Part shown: positions 52,195 through 60,485 of the stretch, one piece after another
Layout: the number at the start of each line of letters is the position of its first letter
Numbering within the stretch: position 1 is the first letter of the stretch
Program-made: the position numbers and the translations under genes
NCBI RefSeq assembly: GCF_900188235.1
Contig: NZ_FZNT01000004.1
Coordinates: 248,001 to 312,000, forward strand
Direction of reading: 5' to 3'
Length of the DNA stretch: 64,000 nt
Source of the DNA: Lutibacter agarilyticus
Lineage (GTDB): Bacteria; Bacteroidota; Bacteroidia; Flavobacteriales; Flavobacteriaceae
Notes under the pieces: generated by a model
Told to the model about the DNA's origin: nothing
Seen by the model: the letters and a program-made list of their open reading frames with translations, nothing else
Database searches by the model: none

Positions 52195-52634
52195 TTTTCT
52201 CTTATTTTATCTAATAATTCATTTAGAACTTTAGCCTCTTTATCTGAAATTGAATTTAAATAATTATCAAAATCATCTATTTTAATTTCTTCTAACAAAG
52301 CCAACCCTTTTGCATTAATTTTAACATACACTACGCGCCTATCGTTTTCACATCGTGTGCGTTCAATTAAACCTTTATCGCACAACTTATCCATTAAACG
52401 TGTAGAATTTGGCGATTTTTGCACCATTCTTTCTTTCACTGAGTTTACAGTTATCGCTTCTTTAGCGCCTCTTAAAATTCGAAGGATATTGTATTGCTGT
52501 TCAGAAATATTAAAAGGTTTTAGCATGCTTGCTCCAATGGTATCTAAATAGTTGGCCGTAAACTTTATGTTTAACAAAGCCTTTACACGTTCATTGGGAA
52601 ACGTTGAATTTATTTCTTTTGAAAATTCGGCCAT
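52191..52634 (-). CDS. MarR-family transcriptional regulator of a redox operon
   Basis: A 147-residue winged-helix repressor: ISEQQYNILRILRGA, the recognition region VQKSPNSTRLMDKLCDKGLIERT, and wing CENDRRVVYVKI. Cys85 and Cys95 flank the recognition helix, allowing a redox-switch mechanism in principle. It is located inside the operon (after the FMN reductase, before pirin). A 22-bp palindrome upstream of doxX is a natural operator. Ligand (quinone or electrophile) is inference. Confidence 0.9.
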   Translation of the reverse strand: MAEFSKEINSTFPNERVKALLNIKFTANYLDTIGASMLKPFNISEQQYNILRILRGAKEAITVNSVKERMVQKSPNSTRLMDKLCDKGLIERTRCENDRRVVYVKINAKGLALLEEIKIDDFDNYLNSISDKEAKVLNELLDKIREK

Positions 52635-52636
52635 TT

Positions 52637-53167
52637 CTAAATTTCCTTTTTAAAGTCATTCACTAATGCATCAAGAGCTGATTTTAACTCTTTATTTACC
52701 AATACTCCTTCTTTAAAATTATCAAAAAATGAAGGTACCGATAAGCTTCCTATAATATTTCCACCCATATAAGGAAATCTTCCTAAAGCAATATCTAAAA
52801 CTGTTGAGCCTCCTCTAGCTCCAGGCGAAGTTGCTAATAACAACATAGGCTTTTCTCTCCAAATCTTCCCTTCAATTCGTGTTAACCAATCAAAAACATT
52901 TTTAAAAGCAGCTGAGTATGCACCGTTGTGTTCAGCAAAAGAAATTATAAAACCATCAGCTTTATTGAACACTTCATTTAATTCAATTGCTTTCTCTGGA
53001 AGACCACTTTCTGCTTCAATATCAACTGAAAAAATTGGCATTTCGTAATTATTTAAATCTATTTTTAATACTTCAACATTGTTTACTAAATCGCCAGTAT
53101 ATTCGGCTAATATTTTGTTGATAGATGCTTTACTTGAACTTGCTCCTATTGTGATAATTTTTTTCAT
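52637..53167 (-). CDS. NAD(P)H-dependent FMN reductase
   Basis: A 176-residue flavodoxin-like protein with the phosphate-binding GASSSKASINKILAEY, the ring-binding FAEHNGAYSAAFKNVFDWLT and closing SPGARGGS motifs. Reduces FMN, quinones or azo compounds. Two bases separate it from the MarR gene and from DoxX, making a compact operon with doxX, marR and pirin. Likely function is quinone or electrophile detoxification. Confidence 0.9.
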   Translation of the reverse strand: MKKIITIGASSSKASINKILAEYTGDLVNNVEVLKIDLNNYEMPIFSVDIEAESGLPEKAIELNEVFNKADGFIISFAEHNGAYSAAFKNVFDWLTRIEGKIWREKPMLLLATSPGARGGSTVLDIALGRFPYMGGNIIGSLSVPSFFDNFKEGVLVNKELKSALDALVNDFKKEI

Positions 53168-53169
53168 AA

Positions 53170-53541
53170 TTAAATTGTTTTAGAAATAAATATTTTTTTT
53201 CCGAAGAAATAAGAAATCAATAACAATGCTATTGCCATTACTGCACCCATTTGCTCACCATCACCAATCATAAAATGTGCAAAAAATGCTAATATAAATT
53301 CAAAAAATAAGGCTGCATATGCCCATTCTTTAATATTTGATTGTTTTTGTGAAAGAAGTACAATAACTGCAGCTACTTTTGCAATTGCTAATGGATATAT
53401 TATATATGTTGGATAACCAAATGTTTTAAACATTTCTGATACAACCACATTGTTAAACACATACATTCCTGCGGACGTTATTAATAATGCACTTAATAAA
53501 ATTGTTGAACTCCAGTAAATAATTTTAGTTGTTTTACTCAT
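53170..53541 (-). CDS. DoxX-family membrane protein
   Basis: A 123-residue protein with four hydrophobic helices and the DoxX-type AGMYVFNNVVVSEMFKTFGYPTYI and AKVAAVIVLL segments. DoxX-like proteins occur with quinone or thiosulfate oxidation functions. It is the first gene of the four-gene operon on the minus strand, starting 53 bases downstream of a 22-bp palindrome. No catalytic residues can be assigned. Confidence 0.87.
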   Translation of the reverse strand: MSKTTKIIYWSSTILLSALLITSAGMYVFNNVVVSEMFKTFGYPTYIIYPLAIAKVAAVIVLLSQKQSNIKEWAYAALFFEFILAFFAHFMIGDGEQMGAVMAIALLLISYFFGKKIFISKTI

Positions 53542-53593
53542 ATTGTTTTTATTTTTTAGCTTTAAATTCTATACAATAATACGCAAAATATTT

Positions 53594-53615
53594 AATAATT
53601 ACCCAGGTAATTATT
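53594..53615. promoter_or_regulatory. 22-bp perfect palindrome, MarR operator candidate between doxX and acyl-CoA carboxylase
   Basis: Arms AATAATTACC and GGTAATTATT separated by CA form a perfect inverted repeat (10+2+10). MarR-type operators with a TTACC-xx-GGTAA core are common in Bacteroidota redox operons. It lies 53 bases upstream of the doxX start and 72 bases before the carboxylase start, so it could control either or both. Confidence 0.7.
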
Positions 53616-53686
53616 GTTTAGGTATATATTTAACGTTATTTAACATTCATTTTGTACTTTAGCAGTCGTATAAATTGCATAAATAA

Positions 53687-55315
53687 ATGGACATTAACTT
53701 CAATAAAAACGAAGATTTTAACAAGCTTCAACTAAAAGATTTACAAAAAAAACTTTTAAAGGTTTACAAAGGTGGTGGTGATGCTAAAATTGAAAAACAC
53801 AAAGCAAAAGGCAAATTAACAGCCAGAGAACGTATTGATTATCTGTTTGATAAAGATGCTGAATCTATTGAAATAGGTGCGCTTGTTGGTGAAGATATGT
53901 ACAAAGAACACGGTGGTTGTCCGTCTGGTGGTGTAGTTGTAAAAATTGGATATATTGAAGGCAAGCAATGTATTGTAGTTGCCAATGATGCAACGGTAAA
54001 GGCCGGAGCTTGGTTTCCTATCACAGGAAAAAAGAATTTAAGAGCTCAAGAAATTTCTATTGAAAATAAAATTCCGATTATTTATCTGGTAGATAGTGCA
54101 GGTGTTTATTTACCAATGCAAGATGAGATTTTTCCTGATAAAGAACATTTTGGACGCATTTTTAGAAACAATGCGATCATGAGCAGTATGGGAATTACAC
54201 AAATTTCTGCAATTATGGGAAGTTGTGTAGCTGGAGGTGCTTATTTACCAATTATGAGCGATGAAGCTATGATTGTAGATAAAACAGCGAGTATATTTTT
54301 AGCAGGAAGTTATTTGGTAAAAGCGGCTATTGGAGAAAGCATAGATAATGAAACCTTAGGTGGTGCAACAACACACTGTGAAATTAGTGGCGTAACCGAC
54401 TATAAAGCTGCAGATGACAAAGATGCTTTAGATAAAATTAGAAGAATTGTTGGCAAAATTGGCGATTTTGAAAAAGCCGGTTATAACAGAGTTAATGCAA
54501 AGCAACCTAATGAAAATCCTGAAGATATTTTAGGAATTCTACCAAAAACAAGAACCGATCAATATGAAATGCGATCAATTATTGAACGTATTGTAGACAA
54601 CTCAGAATTTGAAGAATATAAAAAAGACTATGGAAAAACCATTATTTGCGCCTATGCTCGCATTGATGGCTGGGCCGTTGGAATAGTTGCAAATCAACGA
54701 AAAGTTGTAAAAAACGGACAAAAAGAAATGCAATTTGGTGGAGTCATTTATTCAGATAGTGCAGACAAAGCCACGCGTTTTATTGCGAATTGTAATCAAA
54801 AGAAAATTCCTCTAGTATTTTTACAAGATGTTACCGGATTTATGGTAGGAAGTAAAAGTGAACATGGAGGAATTATTAAAGATGGTGCCAAAATGGTAAA
54901 TGCTGTAAGTAATTCTGTAGTTCCAAAATTTACCATTATTATAGGGAATTCTTATGGAGCCGGAAACTACGCAATGTGCGGGAAAGCTTACGACCCTAGA
55001 TTGATTGTTGCTTGGCCATCGGCACGACTGGCTGTTATGGGTGGTTCACAAGCGGCTAAAGTTTTGCTACAAATTGAAACTGCTTCCTTAAAAAAACAAG
55101 GTGAAGTAATTACACCTGAAAAAGAACAAGAAATTTTAGCCTCAATTGAAGCCAAATACGACGCACAAACCTCACCTTATTACGCCGCTGCACGCTTATG
55201 GACAGACGGTGTTATCAATCCGTTAGACACTAGAAAATGGATTAGTATGGGTATTGAAGCCGCAAACCACGCGCCTATTACAAAACAATTTAATTTAGGC
55301 GTAATTCAAGTGTAA
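53687..55315 (+). CDS. Acyl-CoA carboxylase beta subunit (carboxyltransferase)
   Basis: A 542-residue carboxyltransferase of the propionyl- or methylcrotonyl-CoA carboxylase type. Biotin/acyl-CoA binding motifs: KGKLTARERIDYLFD, GGAYLPIMSDEAM, the oxyanion GGATTHCEISGVTDY, FLQDVTGFMVG and GNSYGAGNYAMCGKAY. It transfers CO2 from carboxybiotin to acyl-CoA. The alpha subunit is not in the window. Substrate cannot be fixed, but the family is most like propionyl/methylcrotonyl-CoA carboxylases. Confidence 0.92.
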   Translation: MDINFNKNEDFNKLQLKDLQKKLLKVYKGGGDAKIEKHKAKGKLTARERIDYLFDKDAESIEIGALVGEDMYKEHGGCPSGGVVVKIGYIEGKQCIVVANDATVKAGAWFPITGKKNLRAQEISIENKIPIIYLVDSAGVYLPMQDEIFPDKEHFGRIFRNNAIMSSMGITQISAIMGSCVAGGAYLPIMSDEAMIVDKTASIFLAGSYLVKAAIGESIDNETLGGATTHCEISGVTDYKAADDKDALDKIRRIVGKIGDFEKAGYNRVNAKQPNENPEDILGILPKTRTDQYEMRSIIERIVDNSEFEEYKKDYGKTIICAYARIDGWAVGIVANQRKVVKNGQKEMQFGGVIYSDSADKATRFIANCNQKKIPLVFLQDVTGFMVGSKSEHGGIIKDGAKMVNAVSNSVVPKFTIIIGNSYGAGNYAMCGKAYDPRLIVAWPSARLAVMGGSQAAKVLLQIETASLKKQGEVITPEKEQEILASIEAKYDAQTSPYYAAARLWTDGVINPLDTRKWISMGIEAANHAPITKQFNLGVIQV

Positions 55316-55343
55316 ATTTATTGTGAATACACCGAGTTATTTT

Positions 55344-55351
55344 TACATTTG
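55344..55351 (+). promoter_or_regulatory. Bacteroidota promoter of yebC
   Basis: TACATTTG at 55344-55351 matches TAnnTTTG, with a TTG at 55321-55323, 20 bases upstream, as a -33 candidate. The start codon is 24 bases downstream. Fits the usual spacing and leader length. Confidence 0.5.
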
Positions 55352-55374
55352 CACCACTTAAATAAACACAAATT

Positions 55375-56091
55375 ATGGGAAGAGCCTTTGAACTTAGAAA
55401 AGGAAGAAAAATGAAACGTTGGTCAGCAATGGCAAAAACTTTTACCAGAATAGGTAAAGATATTGTGATGGCTATTAATGATGGAGGTGGAAATCCTGAT
55501 ACAAACGCTCGTTTAAGGGCTGTAATGCAAAATGCAAAGGCAGCAAACATGCCGAAAGAAAATGTTGAACGCGCCATAAAAAAAGCTGCAGATAAAGATA
55601 CTAGTAATTATAAAGAAGTTTTATTTGAGGGCTATGCACCACACGGTATTGCTGTTGTTGTTGAAACTGCCACAGATAATAACAATAGAACGGTTGCTAA
55701 TGTTAGAGCTGCATTTAATAAATGTGACGGAAACTTAGGAACTTCTGGTTCTGTAGTTTTTATGTTTGACCATACGTGTACTTTTACTTTAAATAAAGAA
55801 AATATTACTACTGAATTAGAAGAACTAGAGCTTGAATTAATTGACTTTGATGTTGAGGAAGTTTTTGAAGATGAAGATGGAATTGTAATTTATGCTCCTT
55901 TTGAACAATTTGGAGCGCTTCAGAGTTATTTTGAGGATAATAATATCGAAATTTTATCTTCAGGATTTGAAAGAATTCCAACTACTACCGTGAAGCTTAG
56001 TGAAGATCAACAAGCCGATGTTGAGAAATTATTAGAACGTTTAGAGGAAGATGATGATGTACAAAATGTGTATCATTCTTTGCAAATGTAA
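55375..56091 (+). CDS. YebC/PmpR family protein
   Basis: A 238-residue protein with the family start MGRAFELRKGRKMKRW, then DIVMAINDGGGNPDTNARLR and KAANMPKENVERAIKKA in the N-terminal domain, the GYAPHGIAVVVETATDN loop and a C-terminal acidic part. YebC proteins are involved in translation of proline-rich and other difficult sequences and have also been called transcription regulators. The first is the better supported role in recent work. Followed 3 bp later by a zinc-ribbon gene. Confidence 0.93.
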   Translation: MGRAFELRKGRKMKRWSAMAKTFTRIGKDIVMAINDGGGNPDTNARLRAVMQNAKAANMPKENVERAIKKAADKDTSNYKEVLFEGYAPHGIAVVVETATDNNNRTVANVRAAFNKCDGNLGTSGSVVFMFDHTCTFTLNKENITTELEELELELIDFDVEEVFEDEDGIVIYAPFEQFGALQSYFEDNNIEILSSGFERIPTTTVKLSEDQQADVEKLLERLEEDDDVQNVYHSLQM

Positions 56092-56094
56092 GCT

Positions 56095-56427
56095 ATGTTC
56101 TTAGCAGGTAAAAAAAACACTGAATTAAATAGAGAAACGGCTTCTAAAGTAATTTGTCCAAATTGCACTACTAAAAACAATACCGTAGTTTTTGTTTTTG
56201 GTAGTTACAAGCACTTGTTACAAATCCCTTTTTTTGCAGGTTCTAAATTTGGAAAATCGGTTTGTAATAATTGCAAACAAACTTATGATTTAAGTACAAT
56301 GCCCGATGCAATTAAATTGGCGTATTACGAATTAAAAGAAGTTACTAAAACCCCTTTTTGGTTTTATATTGGCGTTGTTGCAATAAAATTATTAGTGATC
56401 ATTAAAATTCTTAGCAAGTACTACTAA
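56095..56427 (+). CDS. Zinc-ribbon membrane-anchored protein, unknown function
   Basis: A 110-residue protein with CPNC (residues 21-24) and CNNC (about 59-62) forming one zinc ribbon and a hydrophobic C-terminal helix (FWFYIGVVAIKLLVIIKIL, about 85-103). It follows yebC by 3 bp and converges with menE, overlapping its 3' end by 17 bases. Function unknown; a structural or regulatory metal site is the only safe inference. Confidence 0.82.
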   Translation: MFLAGKKNTELNRETASKVICPNCTTKNNTVVFVFGSYKHLLQIPFFAGSKFGKSVCNNCKQTYDLSTMPDAIKLAYYELKEVTKTPFWFYIGVVAIKLLVIIKILSKYY

Positions 56428-57553
56428 TTAACTTTAACGTTTTAATTCTATTTATTTTTTGAGTAGGTGTTTCTTTAAACTTTTTAACAAAGAAAATTTC
56501 CTTCGGAATTTCGTATTTAGAAAGTGTTTTTAAACTTCTAACATCGTTTAAAATAGTATCCTCTTTTTCACCTTCAACAATTAGTACTAATTTTTCTCCT
56601 AAAACAGCATCTGTAATTCCTGCTACAAAAAAACGAGGTTGAATTACACTTGAAATTTTTAATTCAATTTGTTCGGGTATTAACTTTATTCCTCCAGAAT
56701 TTATAACACTATCAAACCGTCCTAACCATTTAAATGCTGTGTCTGAAATAATTTCAACCAAATCGTTGGTAATAATTTCTTCATTTGAAAGTTTTGGAGC
56801 CTTAATAACTAAACAGCCTCTATCATCAATTTTTATTGAAATGTTTGGCAACAATTTATAAAGTGATTGCTTAGATTCATTTGAAATAACATTGGCGTTT
56901 TCGTTTTTGTTAGATTTCTCGACTGCGCTCGAAATGACATTTGAACTCGAAATAACATTCTTAAAATTATTCAACTTTTTTACTGCAATATGTGTAACCG
57001 TTTCTGTCATTCCATAAGTTGCAAAAATAGCTGTTGAACAATGTTGAATTTTACTTAACAAATCATTTGAAACTATACCGCCTCCAACAATTAATTGCTT
57101 CACCTTGTAAATTTTATCTAATGAATTGTACAACTGAATTGGAACCATTGCGCAAAAATCATAATTCTTTTTAATTCCTTTTAACGGATTAGATTCTGGC
57201 TCAACTACGTCTAACTCCCACCCTAATTCTAGCGCTCTAACTAACATCATTTTACCTGCAATATATGTTGAAGACATACACAACAACGCAGTAGTTCCTT
57301 CACCCAAATTAAAAAAATCTCCGGTTGCTTTCGCACTTTGTCTCATGTGCGACTTTTGAAGTTTAATTTTTTTTGGTGTTCCTGTTGATCCTGAAGTTTT
57401 AACTTCAACAAACTGTTTTTTATTGAACCACTCTTTTAAAAACAAATGAATTTCATCTGAAATCGACAACGAAAAACCAATCAGTTCTTCCGCAGAATTA
57501 AAAGATTTACCTTGTAATTTAAATGCCTTATGAAATGGTTTTGATTCGTTCAT
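56411..57553 (-). CDS. menE: o-Succinylbenzoate-CoA ligase (MenE)
   Basis: A 380-residue AMP-forming ligase of menaquinone biosynthesis, shorter than the typical 450-residue MenE but with the AMP-binding core: TSGSTGTPKKIKLQKSH, CMSSTYIAGKMM, IVGGGIVSND, FATYGMTETVTH, the RFDSVINSGGIKL region and a C-terminal PTQKINRIKTL with the catalytic Lys. Residues 199-224 (NVISSSNVISSAVEKS onward) are an insert encoded by a dispersed DNA repeat. It lies 29 bp after the CPBP gene, with menC upstream, so the assignment by context and motif agrees. Confidence 0.88.
   Translation of the reverse strand: MNESKPFHKAFKLQGKSFNSAEELIGFSLSISDEIHLFLKEWFNKKQFVEVKTSGSTGTPKKIKLQKSHMRQSAKATGDFFNLGEGTTALLCMSSTYIAGKMMLVRALELGWELDVVEPESNPLKGIKKNYDFCAMVPIQLYNSLDKIYKVKQLIVGGGIVSNDLLSKIQHCSTAIFATYGMTETVTHIAVKKLNNFKNVISSSNVISSAVEKSNKNENANVISNESKQSLYKLLPNISIKIDDRGCLVIKAPKLSNEEIITNDLVEIISDTAFKWLGRFDSVINSGGIKLIPEQIELKISSVIQPRFFVAGITDAVLGEKLVLIVEGEKEDTILNDVRSLKTLSKYEIPKEIFFVKKFKETPTQKINRIKTLKLISSTC
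56881..56962. repeat. Dispersed flavobacterial repeat inside the menE reading frame
   Basis: The plus strand contains GATTTCTCGACTGCGCTCG (56913-56931), and GAAATRACATT-like units at 56883, 56931 and 56949. Read on the minus strand this is the GTCATTTCGAGCGCAGTCGAGAAATCT-type repeat common in Flavobacteria. It is in frame in menE and encodes three NVIS units (residues 199, 205 and 221). Confidence 0.75.
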
Positions 57554-57582
57554 TTAGTTTGAATTCAAAGGATTTAAAAAAT

Positions 57583-58542
57583 TTAAGCTATAAATTCATC
57601 TTCATTTAACACGATTGGTTTTCTTACAGTGCCAAACAATTTTTCTTTCCAATTAGTCCAACCATATTTTTTTGAAAACACAAAAATAACAAACGGATAA
57701 AATACAATAAAAGGCAAAAAGAATTCAAAATCAATATTCGGTTCTGCAATATCTAAAAACAATGCTTCAGTTTGAAACGCAGCCCATTTTGAAGTTACCA
57801 ACACCGCTGCAATAATATTATTTGCTGCATGAAATCCCAAAGACAATTCAATTCCTTCATCCATTAATGTAAAAATCCCTAATAAAAAACCGGTTCCAAT
57901 ATAATAGATCATTACAATCCAACCCAATTTTTCAACTTCAGGATTTGCACCGTGTAACAATCCAAAAATAACTGAGGTTATTAAAAGTGCTACAAAACTA
58001 TTTTTAAACCACGTTCCAAAACCTTGCATTAAATAACCTCGAAACAACACCTCTTCCATACTTGTTTGAAGTGGTAGAAATAAAAGGGAAATGATCAATA
58101 ATATAAAAAATTGCATTGGTTGAAAATTGAAAACATAATCGTTTGGCGACATAAAATAGTCTATAAAAAAAGTAGCTAGCCCAATGATTGCCCAAACTGT
58201 AAATGCATAAAAAAACCGACTCCAATCTATTTTTTTACGTGTTGTAATTACTGAAATTATTTTTCGTTTGTGTATAGTTTTAATACCTAACAACAAAAAT
58301 ACTAGTCCAGCAAAAAAGGTGAAAATCATTAAACCTAAGTACAAATTTGAATTGATGCCTAATGTTGTAAAATTATCAAGCGCTGCACTTGAAAACTCAC
58401 CCACATCTTCAGAATAAAAAAATGCAACGCCAACTAATGGAAGAATTCCAATTAATTGCCAACCAAAAAACAGTAGAAAAATGGTTAAAAGATATGCCCA
58501 CCAATTATTTTCTCCTTTGTAAGCTTGTTGTATAAATTTCAT
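57583..58542 (-). CDS. CPBP-family intramembrane metalloprotease
   Basis: A 319-residue membrane protein of about eight hydrophobic helices with the ABI/CPBP motifs: EEVLFRGYLMQ (Glu-Glu-xxx-Arg) on one helix, FGLLHGAN (His) and a LGFHAANN (His) on the next. These supply the metal site of Rce1-like intramembrane proteases. It lies between menC and menE with 3- and 29-bp gaps, so it is co-transcribed with them; a link to menaquinone is not known. Substrate unknown. Confidence 0.9.
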   Translation of the reverse strand: MKFIQQAYKGENNWWAYLLTIFLLFFGWQLIGILPLVGVAFFYSEDVGEFSSAALDNFTTLGINSNLYLGLMIFTFFAGLVFLLLGIKTIHKRKIISVITTRKKIDWSRFFYAFTVWAIIGLATFFIDYFMSPNDYVFNFQPMQFFILLIISLLFLPLQTSMEEVLFRGYLMQGFGTWFKNSFVALLITSVIFGLLHGANPEVEKLGWIVMIYYIGTGFLLGIFTLMDEGIELSLGFHAANNIIAAVLVTSKWAAFQTEALFLDIAEPNIDFEFFLPFIVFYPFVIFVFSKKYGWTNWKEKLFGTVRKPIVLNEDEFIA

Positions 58543-58545
58543 GCG

Positions 58546-59583
58546 TTATAAAATATTAAAATTCCAGTTTTCACTTTTGCTATAAACTAAATGTCCCTGT
58601 TTTACTTCCAAAGGGCTTTTTACATTATTTGTAAATAAACTACCTGTTCCTAAACCTTGCGGCATCTTATTTCGAAAAATATAGGTCCATTGTGCAATTG
58701 CATTTAAACCAATATTGCTTTCTAATGCAGAAGTTATCCACCAACCAATTTGCTGTTTTTCAGCTAAGCGAATCCACGCTTCACTTCCTTTAATTCCGCC
58801 AACTAAACTTGGCTTTAAAATAATGTATTGAGGTTGTATTATTTGTAGTAGTTTTTCCTTTTTTGTTACATTAAAAACACCTATTAATTCTTCATCTAAA
58901 GCTATTGGCAAGGGTGTTTTTGAGCATAGTTCAGCCATTTCTTCAACTTGACCTTGTTTTATAGGCTGTTCAATAGAGTGAATTTCGAAATCAGTTAATT
59001 TCTTTAATTTTTCTAATGCTTCATTCGGTTGAAAAGCACCATTTGCATCAACCCTTAGTTCAATTTCTTCGGAAGAAAAACTAGCCCGAATACTTTTTAA
59101 CAGTTTTAATTCGGTTTCAAAATCAATAGCGCCTATTTTCATTTTAATGGTTGAAAATCCAGCTTCAATTTTATCTTGAATTTGTTGATTCATAAAAGCT
59201 TCATTCCCCATCCATATCAATCCGTTGATATTAATAGCAGCTTCAGCTTCAGTGAATTTTGAAGGAAATAATTTAAATGGATTGCTGCTTTTTAAAGATA
59301 AAAATGCTTGCTCTAATCCAAATTGAATAGAAGGAAACTCAATTAATTCATTCAATAAAACAGCTTCATCTAAATGAATATGATTGCATAACCATTTTAG
59401 TTTATCTTCATAATCAGGTCTATCATCAATGCTTAATCCTCTAAAAATAGCACATTCTCCAATGCCAATTTTATTTGCAGACGCTAATTTTAAAAAATAA
59501 GTTTCCTTTGTTTTTAAAATTCCACGAGAAGTACCGCTGGCTTGCTTAAAATTTAAGCTGTATTTTTTGAATGCTGCCTTCAT
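58546..59583 (-). CDS. menC: o-Succinylbenzoate synthase (MenC)
   Basis: A 345-residue enolase-superfamily enzyme that dehydrates SHCHC to o-succinylbenzoate. The N-terminal capping domain is followed by a barrel with TIKMKIGAIDFE (catalytic Lys of KxK), VDANGAFQPNEAL (metal Asp), SIEQPIKQGQ (Glu), ALDEELIG (Asp/Glu) and ILKPSLVGGI (Lys). These match the MenC family, although promiscuous N-acylamino acid racemases share the fold; menE nearby settles it. Upstream gap 64 bp to the zinc-ribbon gene. Confidence 0.92.
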   Translation of the reverse strand: MKAAFKKYSLNFKQASGTSRGILKTKETYFLKLASANKIGIGECAIFRGLSIDDRPDYEDKLKWLCNHIHLDEAVLLNELIEFPSIQFGLEQAFLSLKSSNPFKLFPSKFTEAEAAININGLIWMGNEAFMNQQIQDKIEAGFSTIKMKIGAIDFETELKLLKSIRASFSSEEIELRVDANGAFQPNEALEKLKKLTDFEIHSIEQPIKQGQVEEMAELCSKTPLPIALDEELIGVFNVTKKEKLLQIIQPQYIILKPSLVGGIKGSEAWIRLAEKQQIGWWITSALESNIGLNAIAQWTYIFRNKMPQGLGTGSLFTNNVKSPLEVKQGHLVYSKSENWNFNIL

Positions 59584-59647
59584 TGTATATTTAAAGCTGA
59601 AAAATACAACTATTTAAAAACTTGTACGATAAAAAATATTGAAAACT

Positions 59648-59920
59648 CTATTTACTTTTCCAACGTTCTAATTTTGGAATTCCTTTTGAAAATAAACCTG
59701 CAAACAGTTTCATAAAACCACCCATTTCTATAAGCTGTTCTTTTACAAAAGCCTGCATTTCTATGGCTGTAATATCTGGTTGCAAAAATTTTCCATCATC
59801 ATAACAATAGCTGCAATACTTATAACTAGGATTTCCATCTGCATTTTTACCTCCTCCTTTACCTTTAGGATCTTTACTTAAAGGCATCGCACAACTTTGA
59901 CAATTTTTATATGTTTTCAT
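59648..59920 (-). CDS. Zinc-ribbon protein (PF12674-like)
   Basis: A 90-residue cytoplasmic protein with CQSC (residues 7-10) and a second CSYC (about 36-39), separated by a Gly/Lys-rich loop (KDPKGKGGGKNADG). The Cys spacing and the C-terminal helical tail (PDITAIEMQAFVKEQL) match the putative zinc ribbon family PF12674. No function is known. Located 3 bp upstream (5') of nothing else but follows the SRPBCC gene by 3 bases, so they are likely co-transcribed. Confidence 0.87.
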   Translation of the reverse strand: MKTYKNCQSCAMPLSKDPKGKGGGKNADGNPSYKYCSYCYDDGKFLQPDITAIEMQAFVKEQLIEMGGFMKLFAGLFSKGIPKLERWKSK

Positions 59921-59923
59921 TAT

Positions 59924-60448
59924 TTAAGCTTCTAAAATTTCTTTTAATTTCTTTAATCCATATTCAAAATCTTTCCCAACAGATTTATCCATATTCATAA
60001 ACAGCATCATTATACTCAAAGGAAATTTATTTTTTCCAGAAAAACCCCAAACAACTTTAGTTCCATTTTCATCTTCAAAAACTTTTAAATAGGCGTCAGA
60101 TGTAGATTTAAATGGTTTTAAAAAACGTAATTGTGATTTCACTACTTCATTTTCAATAATACCTGTTAATTCTTGCTCTCCCTCTCCAACTTCCTTGTTT
60201 CCAACCCATGCAGATACAAAACCTACTTCACCATCTGTTCCTGTAAATGTTTTTCTCATAGCAGGATCCTTTTCTGCCCAAGGAGACCATTCATCCTGAT
60301 TTTTTAATAGTTTTAAAAAAGTAAAAACTTCAGGCAACGGTTTTTTAATAATGACACTTCTACTTACATCGTAATTTTTAGGAGCAATGTTTGCTAAAAT
60401 AATAACAAGTAAAATTAGAATTAATATCACATAAAAAAAGATAGTCAT
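59924..60448 (-). CDS. SRPBCC-family protein (START-like), membrane anchored
   Basis: A 174-residue protein with an N-terminal TM helix (FFYVILILILLVIILANIAP) and a polyketide-cyclase/START-like domain with SRSVIIKKPLPEVFTFLKLLKNQ at the start and WSPWAEKDPAMRKTFTG in the hydrophobic cavity region. It may bind a lipid or hydrophobic ligand. The gene is 37 bp after the UPF0173 hydrolase and 3 bp before the zinc ribbon on the minus strand. Confidence 0.87.
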   Translation of the reverse strand: MTIFFYVILILILLVIILANIAPKNYDVSRSVIIKKPLPEVFTFLKLLKNQDEWSPWAEKDPAMRKTFTGTDGEVGFVSAWVGNKEVGEGEQELTGIIENEVVKSQLRFLKPFKSTSDAYLKVFEDENGTKVVWGFSGKNKFPLSIMMLFMNMDKSVGKDFEYGLKKLKEILEA

Positions 60449-60485
60449 AGTTTTAAAATTTTAGATCGTATCGTTTTTTATAAAA

